Part shown: piece by piece, positions 22,090-33,500 of the stretch
Layout: every line of letters begins with the position of its first letter
Numbering within the stretch: the first letter of the stretch is position 1
From: Apus apus
Taxonomy: Eukaryota > Chordata > Aves > Apodiformes > Apodidae
Direction of reading: 5' to 3'
Assembly (NCBI RefSeq): GCF_020740795.1
Contig: NC_067312.1
Span: 39,222,905 to 39,286,904, forward strand
DNA: 64,000 nt
The notes under the pieces: model-generated
What the model was told of the DNA's origin: nothing
What the model saw: only the letters and a program-made list of their open reading frames with translations
The model's database searches: none
Made by a program: the position numbers and the translations under genes

Positions 22090-22780
22090 TGATGAATAAT
22101 TAAAATTCCTAAGGAAGACGCTCACACCTGGACTGTGTAGTGCCACCAGCAGTGGCACTTACAACATTATTGTAAATTTAGTTACCAGTACTTTTACAGG
22201 TACAGCATCCAGCATGGCTTCCCAGGACTGGTAGTTGAAAAAGCTCCAAAGCCAGTCGATGCTAATGCTTCAGGACTCCCACTGCTGGAGAATCTGCAGT
22301 AGTAACAAGTCAATGGTGGGGGACCGTAAAAGATCCTCGCTTCCTGAGGAGAACGGTCCAGGGAGAACAATGCAGACATCTTCAATTTCAGCTGGAAAGC
22401 TATCAAAGCCTAATGTGAAGTCAGACAACACCCACCTCTTCCTCCCCGCCCCTCCCCCTAGTGTCTCTTTTGTTTCTGATTAAAAACACCAGTAAAGGGC
22501 AGGGAAAGGAGATAAATTTCTGCGCATAAGTGCAAACCAAATAGTGTATTGGAAAACACTTTAAAAAAAGAAAAAAAAGAAAAAAGAAAAACGCAAACAA
22601 GCAGAACAAAACACGACAAACGACTTTGGTCTTCAGGATATACAACACTTAACATTCCCCAAGTTGTTTTCCCGCCTCTTGCCCTCCTGAAAACCTTGTC
22701 AGGAACTGTTGTCACGCAGAAAATCTTGAACTGTCAAGCAACGGGAGAATAACTTATTAGCTTGGCAGGCTTTGCAGGAA
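22090..22780. other. Intergenic spacer with A-rich tract
   Basis: Non-coding. An A-rich low-complexity stretch lies at about 22555-22620. Nothing else is recognised. Confidence 0.55.
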
Positions 22781-23580
22781 ATGAGCACCTGAGGGACGGC
22801 ACAGAGCTGAGGCCCGGAGCCGTGAGAAAGGAGGGGTCTCGACGCCGTGGCCGGGGAGCGCTGTGGCTTGAGCTGCGGCAGCACAGCCCCCGGGCCTCCC
22901 TCCGGTGCCACCACCGCAGCTGCGGTGATGGGTTAGCGTGGCGTCACTTTTGGTGACAGATGAAAACTCCGGGAGCTTTCCGGTTCTAGCAAGGGGGAAA
23001 ACAGGGTGAGGGGGGGAAGAGCGGGCGGGCAAGGGGAGCGGGCAGCGTCCTGCGCGCCAGGAGGCTGCGGGGCTCTCCGCCTGCCCCCGCCGGCAGCCGG
23101 GGGCGGGCAGGGCGCGGGGAGGCGGACATGTTAGCGGAGGCGGCGGGAAGGGCGGGCGTAAGATGGAGGCGGCGGGGGAGCGAGGGCATCCGAGGTGAGC
23201 CGAGGCGGAGCCAGCCGCGGGGACGCCCGTCCCCTTCCCGGGAGGAGGGCGGGCTGCGGCCAGGGGAGGGAATGGGGCGGGGGGGACGAGAGTGATGCTG
23301 GAGCATCTCCGCCGCACGGGCGCGGCCGCGGCGCTATTAATAACCGGCAGCAGTTGTAATAGCCACCCCCCCAAAAAAAAAAAAAACAACAAACAGCAAA
23401 CCCAGAACTTCTCACACACATACGTATATCTTCACCCCCCCAAAAAAAAAGTGTGCTCCCGGGGGATGCCAAGCCCGGCGTCCCTGCTGCGCCCCGGCTC
23501 CTCGACGGGCCGCCCCTCTGCCACACCCCCCCGCTCTAAACCCAAAGCAGCAAAAAAAACACCCCACCCCGAAAGGTAAA
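22780..23580 (+). promoter_or_regulatory. CpG island with candidate YY1-type transcript start
   Basis: Strongly CpG-rich. AAGATGGAGGCGGCG at 23160-23174 resembles the YY1 start element often found just downstream of TATA-less transcription starts. The ATG at 23163 reads MEAAGERGHP and runs into a good splice donor, CCGAG|GTGAGC (GT at 23195-23196). This looks like a first exon on the plus strand, but no second exon is identifiable. It lies about 6-7 kb upstream of the KLF9 start codon, so it could serve a non-coding or alternative KLF9 transcript, or act as a distal element. Confidence 0.4.
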
Positions 23581-23945
23581 TTAAACATATGTCCTGTGTA
23601 TTCATTACTTAAATGTGTATCTATTCTATTTGTTACCTATGCAATATGTAGTAATATCATAAGCCATGCACAACAGGTAAAGTATTTCTTATCTATAATA
23701 CATTAAACACAGAAATATGTGCGTACGTATTATAGTTATATTTCGATCAAACGTGTTACCTATAATAAATGATGTATTTTAATTTTATATGTTTACATCT
23801 AAATGTATAATACGATACACTTTAAAAATACACATCTCGGTGGCCACAAAAAAAAAAAACCAACAACCAAAACCAAAAAAAACCAAGCAAGCAAAAACAA
23901 AAACCCCACAAACCCCTCCCCAACAAAACACAACCACCCGCAGCA
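23580..23945. repeat. AT-rich block and A/C-rich low-complexity tract between two CpG islands
   Basis: 23580-23830 is very AT-rich with many TATATA/TAATA words. 23848-23945 is a tract of AAAAC/AACC units. No gene is seen. Confidence 0.6.
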
Positions 23946-24616
23946 CAGCAAAACCCAATTAGCTGCGGTGCATCACGGAAAACAGCTGCAGAGCCCCGGG
24001 ATGGCGGAGCCACCGCGGGTGCGGGGGCCGGGGGGGCGGGGGGGCTGTTTTCACGTGGGCTGGGGGCGGGCCCGTCAGCCCCGATCTAGGGCAGTTTGTT
24101 CAACTGCGGTAACGGGAGCTCGATGTTCCCGCAGCGCGGGGATTTCTGAGAACTGGGGCTGTGTCCTCAGATGAACCCGGCCGCCTGCTTTCCCCGGCCC
24201 GCTCCGCAGCCTTAAAGCGGCGATGGCCACACGGCGGTGGGACCCGCCTGTGCCGGCGCCGCACGTACGCCGGCAGCCCGCAGTGCGGAGCGGGCCTGCG
24301 GGCAGCTCGGGAAGGCCGGGCAGCGCTGCCCGGGCACCCCTCCTCCCGCAGCCGGAGAGCCTGAGCCTGGCCGAGGAGCCGAGGCTGCTCGGCGAGACCC
24401 GGGCTCCCCGGCTGCTGCGGACGGGGTGCGCTGCGGTGTGACCGGCCCCCTGCCTGCATTGCCATGGGGAGATCCATCGCCAGCCTCGAAGACCTCGCAC
24501 CTTCCTCAGAGCACGTGGACTGCGGCTCAGCTCGTGGTGATTCCTGCCTTCTTCTTTTCACGGAAGCATTGCAGTGCCTTGTCCAGGGGGGTGAGCTGCC
24601 TGACGGTGCTGGTTGA
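23945..24616 (+). promoter_or_regulatory. Second orphan CpG island with a 50-codon ORF at its edge
   Basis: GC- and CpG-rich up to about 24460. An ATG in optimal context (GCCATGG, ATG at 24464-24466) opens a 50-codon ORF ending at 24616, beginning MGRSIASLEDLAPSSEHVDC. It matches nothing I know. The AT-rich block 23580-23940 separates this island from the one at 22.8-23.6 kb. Confidence 0.35.
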
Positions 24617-24619
24617 TGG

Positions 24620-27600
24620 CTTGTGTGGCAGCACCCTTGCCGGGGTGGGATAGCAGAGCTGCCGTGAACTCCAGCTGTCATGTCAGTCATGCCTACAAAG
24701 GCGCTCAACAAAATTACCTAATGAGCTTTGACTCAATGTTCCCTGATGGAAATTACAACAAGCTATTGGTACAAACCTTGAGGAAGCAGGGGTTGGAATG
24801 TTTTGAGGTTTTTTGATCAGATTATGAAAGGAGTGGGAACCAAGTGGAATCACATGCTTTAAACCTAGCCATAAACTAAGGCTGATGCCCCATCCACTTT
24901 CCCCATGGATGTCGTGTGCTGGCCTTGCTGCCAGTTCGTTCTTCATTGGAGGGCTTCGCTGCAGTTGAGGGTAGACATTCCCAAATTAAGGTTAGTCTAG
25001 CTTTCTACTTTTGAACTTGAGACTCACACACCCATACGCACAGTGAAGGAGGGTGTCTGGTGCAGGCTGCAAAATCCATCTGGGATCTTGGGTGTGTTCT
25101 CAAGCAGCTAGCCCACGCTGAGTTCAATGCTGCCATGGCTACACTGCTACCAGTACCCAAACCCAGTTTAAATCCAGATCCCTAGTGCCCTCATGGGCTC
25201 TAACTTCACTGAGCCATAGATATCCCCTGGGTACTTACCACCTGCACAGGTAAGTCCCAAGAGGGAGAAGCTGTTCTTTCTTTCCAAGGTTCAGGATCAG
25301 CAGAATTGGTCGCAGTTACAGACATCAGCTGTGATTCAGGAGACACTAGGATGACCTCAAGCCAGACCTGCCATCAATCCCACCACTCACAATACAGATG
25401 GAAGAAAAGAGAAAGAAGCTGAAGGTAAGACCAGAGGAACACTAATAGTCCAAACAGCAAATGGTTTGCCCCACTGAGTAGTGAAGAGGAAAGGAACACA
25501 TTGTCTGATATATTCTCGGTATCCATAATGCTTGCTCGTGAAGAAAATTCAATTTGCCACCTCTAATGCTCACACTCTGGAATCTGAGGCCAGAAGGGTC
25601 TTCTGTCAATAGCCTTCTGCTGTGTAGCTGCTTTTAAAATGAAAAGCCAGCTTAGTGTATAAACTAGTGTCAGCATACTTATTGTGTCTTGCAAGCCTTT
25701 ATATAATATTTCCCCCTTCTGATCTAGGTTAAGTCTAATTTGAAGGCTTATTTCATTTCAAATGACTTTATAAAACAACTTTTTGTCCACTCTGTCTTCA
25801 CTGACTAAGATACATTTCTTCAAAAGGTTAAAACACTTCCTTCCTACCACACTGGGCTTTGCAATGGGCAGTTGCTGTTGTCTGATGGAAGAGGTTGCTG
25901 TATTTCCCTGACAATGCATGCAGACAATCTGGGCAACACATTGGTATGAAAGACAGCCACATACATGTAAAATACTTCATGTGTTCACATTTATATGACC
26001 ACTGAATTACCATCCTGTAATGCTGACAGAATATCAATCATGGAACAAATGTTCAGCACTGTCACGCACAGGCCTTAAGAGCACAGGTCAGCAAACAGGC
26101 CATTTATCTTGGCACGTAATTTCAGCCATTTCTAACCATTGATCAGTCCTCAGCATCTTGTCAAATTGCATGGAGCTTATACCACACAGTTTCAAGGGCC
26201 CTAACTAATGAAAAAAGTCAAAGCAGGAACTGGAATAATGCTTGGAGCCTCTGACCTTCAAAATATTAGCAAACATTAATACAGAAGCAGGATGGATTGC
26301 TTTGTTTTCTCTTGGCAGGAATACACGGTCAGAAAGCAAACTTCTGCACTCTTGAAGAGCCCATGGAAAGCAGCTAAACAAGACTGGAAGGGAAACAACT
26401 GACTCCTTCCAGCCTTTACATACCCACTTGCTCCTCAAAATAAATTCTTCACGGTCACAGCACCACTAGAGGTCATCTACACCAAGAGGCCTTTGGAATA
26501 CAAAGACTTGAGGGCTCCCGCAGACTGCAGGTCCTCTCTGAGCATACCTGCCAGGTGCTTGCGTGCTGTCCTCATCCTCCCAAAAAGGGTGCAGTGTTGT
26601 AGACTAACATCAAGCACAAGGTCAGGGTACAGGAGATTTGGGTGGTATGGAGACAAGGAGAGCTGGCAAGGTGTTTACTCTGAAAACTTCTGATTTTGGA
26701 AGCAGAAGGCATTTTTTAAAGCCTCAAGGGCAGTAAACAGCTCATTTTCCTCTGCAGGATCCCCTCTCTCATGGAACTGTTGCACATCTGGTAAGGCAAG
26801 CTAAGTGATGTGGGAAGGTGCACCTTCTTTGCAGGTGCTTGCATCTCACTTCTTGTTCTCCTCTTTGCTACCTCCCCCTGCAACAACTCCCTGCCCTCAC
26901 CTCGAGCATGAGGCTGTGGCTGTGACCTGAGCCCCCACACGTGCCTGTCTCACTGCCTGGGAATCACTGACCTCTTTGCTTACCCCCCCTAACAGCTCCT
27001 GTCTGAGCGCCTTTCCTCTGGCTCAGACAACAAGCAGCCACCTCCAAAAGGGCCACTCAAAACCTCCACCCTGGCACCAGTGGAGCTCCACTCCTGGGAA
27101 GGAGCACGCCAGATGCACAACTGTGTGCATCCCTGCATACCTGGGGACTGTGCAGCGGGCAAACATCTCCCCACAAGGAAGGGCTCCAGGGGCCCAGACA
27201 GCGGGTTGAATTTGGACTCCAGGCTTTGGCAAGCCTGGAAGTGCCATTTGGCGATGAAGGCACCCAAAGTGTCAGGGCTTTATCAAACTGCCATAGTGGG
27301 TTTAAGCCCTTATCCTTAATTAGCATGGGTATTGCAAAAAAATACCTTCCTGTGAAGTAAAAACTGAGCCATGCAGTAAACAAATGCTCTGAAACCCAAT
27401 GTTACCATCGCTGCAGTCAAATCCAAGTTATGGCCCCTATTATCTGGATTGTCTGGAGATAAAGGAGTTTGCAAGCAAAATCCCATTCCCTGGCATGTAC
27501 ATGCTGTTGTTCAGAAAGCAGCCACGGTCATTTTGACACTGTCTCCAAGTGTAAAATTACACTGGCATCACTTTGTGTCATTTGGCCCTAATTAGCTTGG

Positions 27601-28600
27601 AGTCTTGAAGCTTTGGACTACCACATACATAAAAATGAAAGGTGTTACTTTCTCTTGAATAGGCAACGTGTTCCTGGAGGCATCCTGGAATTATTTTAAA
27701 AGCTGATGAACGAGCAACTTGAAGCTACAAATCAGGCATCCAGATGAATGAATCTGGGTGCATTTTTCCAATATAAATGCTGTTGCCTCTCTGAAGGGAA
27801 GGTTGTAGCCACCAATACTAAACAGAAAAAGATGAACTATCAACATTAGTGGTACAGGAATGACAACCCACTCTGTTCCTCCTTCTCATCAGACCCTGGA
27901 GATAATGGACCATTACTGTGCCAAGTGCCTTGTAAGTACCAGAGGCCAACAGATGTCAGATGAGGCGGAAAAAATGCTCTAAGAACAGGGCAAAAGTGAC
28001 ATTCATTCCTTGATGATTGCCTTGTTAGGTGAATTGCTCTAGTAATGTTTTCTATTTGATCTTGATCACTCTACAGATGATCCAGTTACAGATGTAGCCA
28101 CTAGATCTTTTAATTGTGAGGCCTTTTTCCCCCTGCTATGATATGCAAAACCAATTCAACCTATGCCATTTGTCCATGACAAAGGATTGTTACTGCTTGA
28201 GGTTGTACCTAGAGATTTATTGTGCTAGTGTACAAAATGGCTGACACCTACTCGCTTTTATATCCTGCAGGAGGAGAGCAACGCTGCCTCGTTTCTCTAG
28301 CTGGCCCCTCATTCTTTCCATACGGAGTAACAGAGACTAATAGCAATCTGTAAAACTTCACCATTCGGGCCCTGTCTGGTTTTGCGAGGAAGGAGGGGCT
28401 GCAGTTGAGGACAGGGAGGGTCAGGGCAGGACCCGGGGCTGCCATGGGTCGCTCTTGTTGGGCTGCAGTTCACAGAAGGGGAGTAAAACCCCCCCGTCCC
28501 GCAGCAGTGTCCTTGCAGCCACACAGTGGTTTCGGAGGCAGCCTGCTCTACCTGGGCCTAACGCTGCCGCGTGGCCTGCAGACCTCACGTCCGTCTTCCC
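24620..28600. other. Intergenic sequence upstream of KLF9
   Basis: No exon or repeat family is recognised. Open frames are short. Mammalian and amphibian KLF9 carry hormone-responsive enhancers about 5-6 kb upstream. The comparable interval here is about 23.5-25 kb, but I could not find an unambiguous DR4 or GRE by eye. Confidence 0.5.
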
Positions 28601-29655
28601 ACGCCACACTCTGACATTTGCAAAACAGCAGAACTCTCAGACGGACACGCTTCCCGTCTCAGGACTGCGGGTTTGGCCACGAGGACAACTCCCTTCCCCT
28701 CTGCAGAGCCGCACGAAGCCCAGAAAGCGGCGGCTCGTTCCCCTCCCGCAGAGCAGGGCTCAGTTCGCCTCAGGGCTCGGCACCCGGGCTGGCGCAGGCA
28801 ACGGGGGCACGGCCGCTCCAGGGAGCGGTGGCAGCTCTTCCCGGTTCCTGGGAGCGGGCGATGGGAAGCGCCTCGGCCCAGCCCCGGCGCCGGGGGCACG
28901 GCCGCCGGGCTCCTGCCGAGCAGCGCGACCGCGCTCACCCGGGCCCGTCCCAGGGCCGGGCTGCCCCGGGGGCGCGGGTGCCGGAGGGGGCGCGGGTGCC
29001 GGAGGAGACGCGTGGTGCCGGGGTGACGCCGTCACCGCGACGTGGAACCGCACCGGGCTCCTCGGCCCGGCCCGGCCCGGCTGGGTTCGGTGCGGTTCGG
29101 CCGGGCCGCTCCCCGCGCGGCGGCGGGAGGGCGGGGCGGGGCGGGGCCGCTGGCGCCCGCCGGGTTTCCAAGCGCTGCGCCCCCTGGGGAGCCCGGCGCT
29201 GATTGGCGGGGCCTGGCCAGTGACATCAGCCGGCTCACTTCCCATTGGCCGGCCCGTTGCTGGGACGGGAGCGCTGCCAGGGAGGCACTTAACCCGCTCG
29301 GCGCCGCGCGGCCCCTCCGCCCCGGGCCGGCACGCCCCGCTCATCGCCCCCCGCCCACCTGCGGCTGCGGGGCGGGCGCGGGGCGGGCGCGGCCGGTGGC
29401 GGCGGCCGGGGGGAGCGGGCCGCGGCGCCGCCGCCTCCCCCGCTCCGGTGTCGCCCTTTTAAGCGGGCGCGGCGGGGGGCGCGGAGTAGCACGCGGCCTG
29501 GGGAGGGAGCGCGGGGATTGGCGGGGCGGCCGCCCGGCGGACACACCCCCCCGGCGAGGGGCGCTGTGAGTGGCGGGGGGAGAAGGTAAACAGAGCCGGC
29601 CGGCCCTGCCCGCTGACCAATCGGGGGGGCGGGAGGGGGCTCCGAACCTGACGTG

Positions 29656-29823
29656 ATGGGACTCGGCGCGGCCGGCCCCGGGCAGGAGCAGGAGCGGGAG
29701 CGGGAGCTGGGGCTGGGGCTGGAGCAGGCGGGCGGCGCACGGAGCGGGGCGGGCGGTCCCCTCTCCCCCGGCCCCCGCGCCGGACCCGCGCCGGCCGTGC
29801 GCGCCGGCGCTCCCCCCAGCTAG
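29656..29823 (+). promoter_or_regulatory. Upstream ORF 1 in the KLF9 5' leader (55 codons)
   Basis: ATG 29656-29658 to TAG 29821-29823, rich in Gly, Glu and Ala. It counts as an upstream ORF only if transcription starts 5' of 29656, which is not shown. Rat KLF9/BTEB is known to be translationally controlled by an upstream AUG. Confidence 0.4.
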
Positions 29824-29961
29824 CTGCGCACCGCCCCCGGGGGGCGGCGGTGAGGGGCCTGCCCGGCGCCCCGCTATTTATTCCGCCCCCCCCCCCCCCC
29901 ATCCTCTCCGCCTCGCCGCTCTTCCCCCGCGCCGCTCGAGACCCCGCGCCGCGGGCGGGCC

Positions 29962-30003
29962 ATGGCTGGCGGCGGGGCGGCCGGCCCGGCGGGCGCGCTG
30001 TGA
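29962..30003 (+). promoter_or_regulatory. Upstream ORF 2 in the KLF9 5' leader (13 codons, strong Kozak)
   Basis: GCCATGG context at 29959-29965. The ORF reads MAGGGAAGPAGAL and stops at 30001-30003, 45 nt before the KLF9 ATG. It is in a different frame from the main ORF. A scanning ribosome would meet this optimal AUG first, so KLF9 would depend on leaky scanning or reinitiation. This agrees with the upstream-AUG control reported for rat BTEB. Confidence 0.6.
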
Positions 30004-30048
30004 GCAGGGCGCCTGCAGCCCCCCGCGCCGTCGGGGCGCGGCCGCACC

Positions 30049-30518
30049 ATGTCGGCCGTCGCCTACGTGGACTTCGTGGCGGCGCAGTGCCTGGTCTCCA
30101 TCTCCAACCGCTCCGCCGTGCCCGAGGCGGCGCGGCTGAAGGTGCCGGGCGAGGGGGAGGCGGCCCGGGAGCTGCGCGACCCCCGCGACGCCTGGAAGGA
30201 CTACTGCGCCCTGCTGGCCATCGCCAAGAGCCTGCTGGAGCTGAACAAGTACCGGCCGCTGCCCGCCCCTTCTGTCTGCAGCGACAGTGTGGAGAGCCCC
30301 GACGAGGACGCGGGTTCCGACAGCGACGCGGCCACCGAGCCGGGCTCCAGCCCGCCCCGCAGCCCGCCGCCGGGGCCGCCCCCCCCGCCTGCGCGCCGCC
30401 GGGGCCGCCCCCAAGGGAAAGCTGGCGGCCGAGAAGCGGCACAAGTGTCCCTATAGCGGCTGCGGGAAGGTGTACGGCAAGTCCTCCCATCTCAAGGCGC
30501 ACTACCGGGTGCACACAG
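30049..30518 (+). CDS. KLF9: KLF9 exon 1 (SID, acidic region, first zinc finger), frame-disrupted in this sequence
   Basis: It starts [20 protein letters not shown] and ends inside the linker after finger 1 ([20 protein letters not shown]...), with donor HT-G|GT at 30519-30520. The N-terminal part reads in one frame up to about 30386; the finger reads in the +1 frame from about 30388. The switch falls at a C8 run (30379-30386) inside a Pro/Arg-rich GC-extreme stretch. One excess base there would explain it. Read literally, the frame stops at 30456, before the finger is made. Confidence 0.93.
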
Positions 30519-33500
30519 GTCAGCGGCGGCGGGCGAGGGACAGGGAGGAGGGAGGCGCGGGGGGAGCGAGCGCTTGTCCTCGGGTGAACCCGGCCGGCGG
30601 CGCGCCCGGCGCCCCCGCCCCCTTGCCTTTCCGCTCCGTGATTTGGGTGGGTTTTAAGTGTGGGGTTTTTTTTCCCCCCTTCCCCTCCCCGGCGCCATGC
30701 CCGCCAGCCGCCCCGGGTCCGGCGGGAGCGGGCGGGCGGCCCGGTCGGGGCGGTGGCAGCGGCCCCTGCTGCGCCCTGGCCGCCGCGTGCCTGCCCCGGC
30801 CGGCCGGGAATCGGCTGCCGCGGAGCGGAATAAACTTGGGCAGGTCGGGGCGGCTCGGAGGGATGTGGCCGGGGCTGGCGGGCCGGGCTTGCCGAGCTGA
30901 CGGCGCCGCAGCACCGGCCCTGTCGCTGGCGGCCGCGGGGATGCGGAGCCCGCTCCAGGCGTCAGTGGGAAAATCAGAGATGCGGCAGGAAGAGGGTTTT
31001 GGTTTTTTTTTTCCCGGTGTAGGCGGGCGAGCGTTTGCAGGGGGGCAGAATTCGGCACGTATTTCCTCAGTAGGCTGGGAACAGGGTAGCCCCAGCAGCT
31101 CCCCGGCTGCTCCTGCCGTCGGGAACGGCCGGTCGCTGCCCGGCTTCGTAGAGCCGCCTCTGAGTTTCACTTCGGGGGTGCCGGAGCAGGGGCTGGCAGG
31201 TCTGCCGCTCCTCGGGGGGCGAGGGGCGGGGGGCGTCCCTGCCCGACGGCGGGCGGCACGGCGGGACGTGTGGTCACACCCCCTGGAGAGGGAGGGAGGG
31301 AAGGAGGGGAGCGCGTTCGCTGCATCCCGCGGGCCCCACTCCCGGTGGAGCCGGGTCACTGGTCCGGCGTGGCGCCGGCGGCCGGTCCGCCGAGCCCGGC
31401 CGCTGCCCTGCCCCGCCGCTCGTCCCCGGGCCGCGGTGGTGCCACGACCTAGCTGGGGCGTGTTCTAGAGGAGCTCCGGTGGTCCCGCTGCGAGCGAGCG
31501 AGCGAGCGAGCGTACCCCTGCCCTCGCCCGTGCGCTGGGGAGGGTGTGGCAGCGTGGAAACCCGGAGATCAGAATTATCTGCTGCAGCAATTCGTACTTC
31601 CTCTGGCTCGGCCTGAGCTCCAAGGGGACGGCAATTGTCGGGTTCTCGGTGTGGTTAGATGTTTTGTTTTTTCTTTTAAGCCCTGCAGTGCAAGTGGCTG
31701 AATAAAAACCTTCCTGTGTCGGAATTGCAGTTGGGGTCACAGTGCTGTGCACAAGGCTGCTTAAAAATGGGTCTAAATTTAAGGGTCGTGTGCAAGTATG
31801 GACAGGAGTGGATCAGAGGAGACAAACGCTGCCAAAACTTGTTTCATGTCCTTCACATGCTGGTTCTTTTCTGGATTTTGTCTACTGGTAGTGGTGATGA
31901 ACAAAACAAGCTCTATCACCCGAGGAACAGACCACAAGGCGCTGCTGTGTGTAATGCAGGCTGGGTTTCGAATGACCACATCTGAACCACATCCGAACCC
32001 CCTTTGCCCTGGCTTGCCTGGGTGTGTGTACACTGCAGAGGAGACCCACTGCAGGTTGCCTACCTGACCCAGCTGGCAGATCCGCAGGGTGCTCAGCTGC
32101 AGAGGTCAGAGGGAGGAGGAGGATTACTGGATGTGGCTCAGCAGTGAGCACTGCGGTTAGGCAGTTAAGACTGTCACCATGAGCCAGGAAAGAGGATGGT
32201 CGGTGGTGACCCTGTACTGACCTCAGGACCGATGCCAGGGATTGTTGTGTTACTGCAGCTTTGATGCTCTTTTGAAGGCTGAATGTAATGTAGCTGATGC
32301 CCTGCAAAGCGCTGGCTCACAAGTGACAAAAAAACCACATTAGCATCATTTCCACTTACTACCCCATGCTCAGATATCCACCCCGATACGGGAACCAAAA
32401 TAGACATCGACTGGGATAGCACTCTGAGTGATGACGTGTAAATTAATGTACTGTACAACCCACATGGCTTGCTGTAAGCAGCACTGTTATAATAAGGATC
32501 TCCTGAAGTGACGTGAGGTTTAGCATGTGCTGCTCACAAGTGGGTGGCCTTAGCTCCAAGTATGAGGTGTTTAATTCGAAGGCACTGGTGTGCCATCACA
32601 GAAGTTCTGTGTGGTTACAGCCACTACCAACATGCAGCAGTAATGATCTTTCAGAGATTCCTGATAAGAACAGTTAGTTGTAGCTAACTGAAATACTAAA
32701 CAATACTGCTAATGTTTATTATTTTTGTAGATGGCAGAACAATTTCTTAGCAACAGTGGGAGTCAGTGGGACCTCTGGAGTTGTTCATAACTGCATATTG
32801 CAGAGCATTAATACTCCATCCTTAGTACCATCTTCTTTCTTCCCCCTGACCCCACTTCCTCCAGTGATTTCCCTCTCATATATCTGAGCCTCCAAAATCA
32901 CTTTCGTCTACCTGCCATTTTTCATAAGGTCACCACCAACACCCCCACCAGTAGAAGCTACCTGGTCTTTATCTTGGAAAATTACTTTAGGATTTCTGTT
33001 AACACCTATGAGCTTTCTTGTAGTCACAGCTCTCGTTACTCATGGGTACTAACCAAGCAGGTTGGAAAGCTCTGGATACAGCTCTAAAAACTCAGCAGAC
33101 CACTCTTGATAAGCTAATGCAAAGCAAGAAATGAAATGTCACATAAGAGTAGAAGAGCAGATGGACCAAAGAGTTTGCACTGAGAGGTTAGAGGTCTGTA
33201 TCATTAATGATTCTTTAAACTTGTTGGTACAAAGGCGTTCTGTATTTCAGAGACTAAAAATATCTGTGTAACTCCTTGCTTGAAGTTAGGGCTTTTGCTG
33301 ATGACTCTAGCTCAATTTCCAGAAGACCTGAATTAGCTGTCCATCAGAAATTGTCTCCTGTGTTGATCCTGACGGAAAAAGGTCAGCAGGTGGCACTGCA
33401 CATCCGGCTTGTGCTGACAGCCCCCTTGCTTGTGCCACCAATCCCACTGAACTGAGGGTGACTAAGTAGAGCAGGATTTGTAGGACGAAGCCAAGGAAGT

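Larger units (their letters stand above)
28640..31500 (+). promoter_or_regulatory. KLF9: KLF9 CpG island and promoter
   Basis: About 2.9 kb of dense CpG covers the KLF9 upstream region, 5' UTR, exon 1 and the start of intron 1. CCAAT boxes in either orientation occur at 29202-29206, 29244-29248, 29517-29521 and 29617-29621. There are many GC boxes (GGGGCGGGG type), which are SP/KLF sites and so possible autoregulation. A CRE-like TGACGTGA lies at 29649-29656. No classic TATA box is seen; the exact start site cannot be read from the sequence. Confidence 0.75.

Noticed and set aside
21557-22092. 160-codon and related ORFs
   Set aside because: They are reverse-oriented CR1 3' UTR sequence.
24620-26500. 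Thyroid-hormone DR4 or glucocorticoid response elements upstream of KLF9
   Set aside because: Single half-sites such as AGGTCA and TGACCT occur, but I found no correctly spaced pair by eye. A matrix scan would be needed.
28455-29569. Several long Pro/Arg/Gly-rich ORFs on both strands
   Set aside because: Composition effect of the CpG island upstream of KLF9. Stops are rare at this GC content and no domain is visible.
1-30000. Exons of TRPM3, expected upstream of KLF9 from mammalian synteny
   Set aside because: No TRPM3-like coding segment was recognised. In human the genes are about 100 kb apart, so it probably lies left of the window.
29459-30514. 351-codon minus-strand ORF opposite KLF9 exon 1
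   Set aside because: Antisense shadow in GC-rich DNA with biased Pro/Arg/Ala composition and no family resemblance.
30287-31468. 393-codon plus-strand ORF over KLF9 exon 1
   Set aside because: Only its zinc-finger part is real exon. Before it the true frame is another one, and after 30518 it runs into intron 1.
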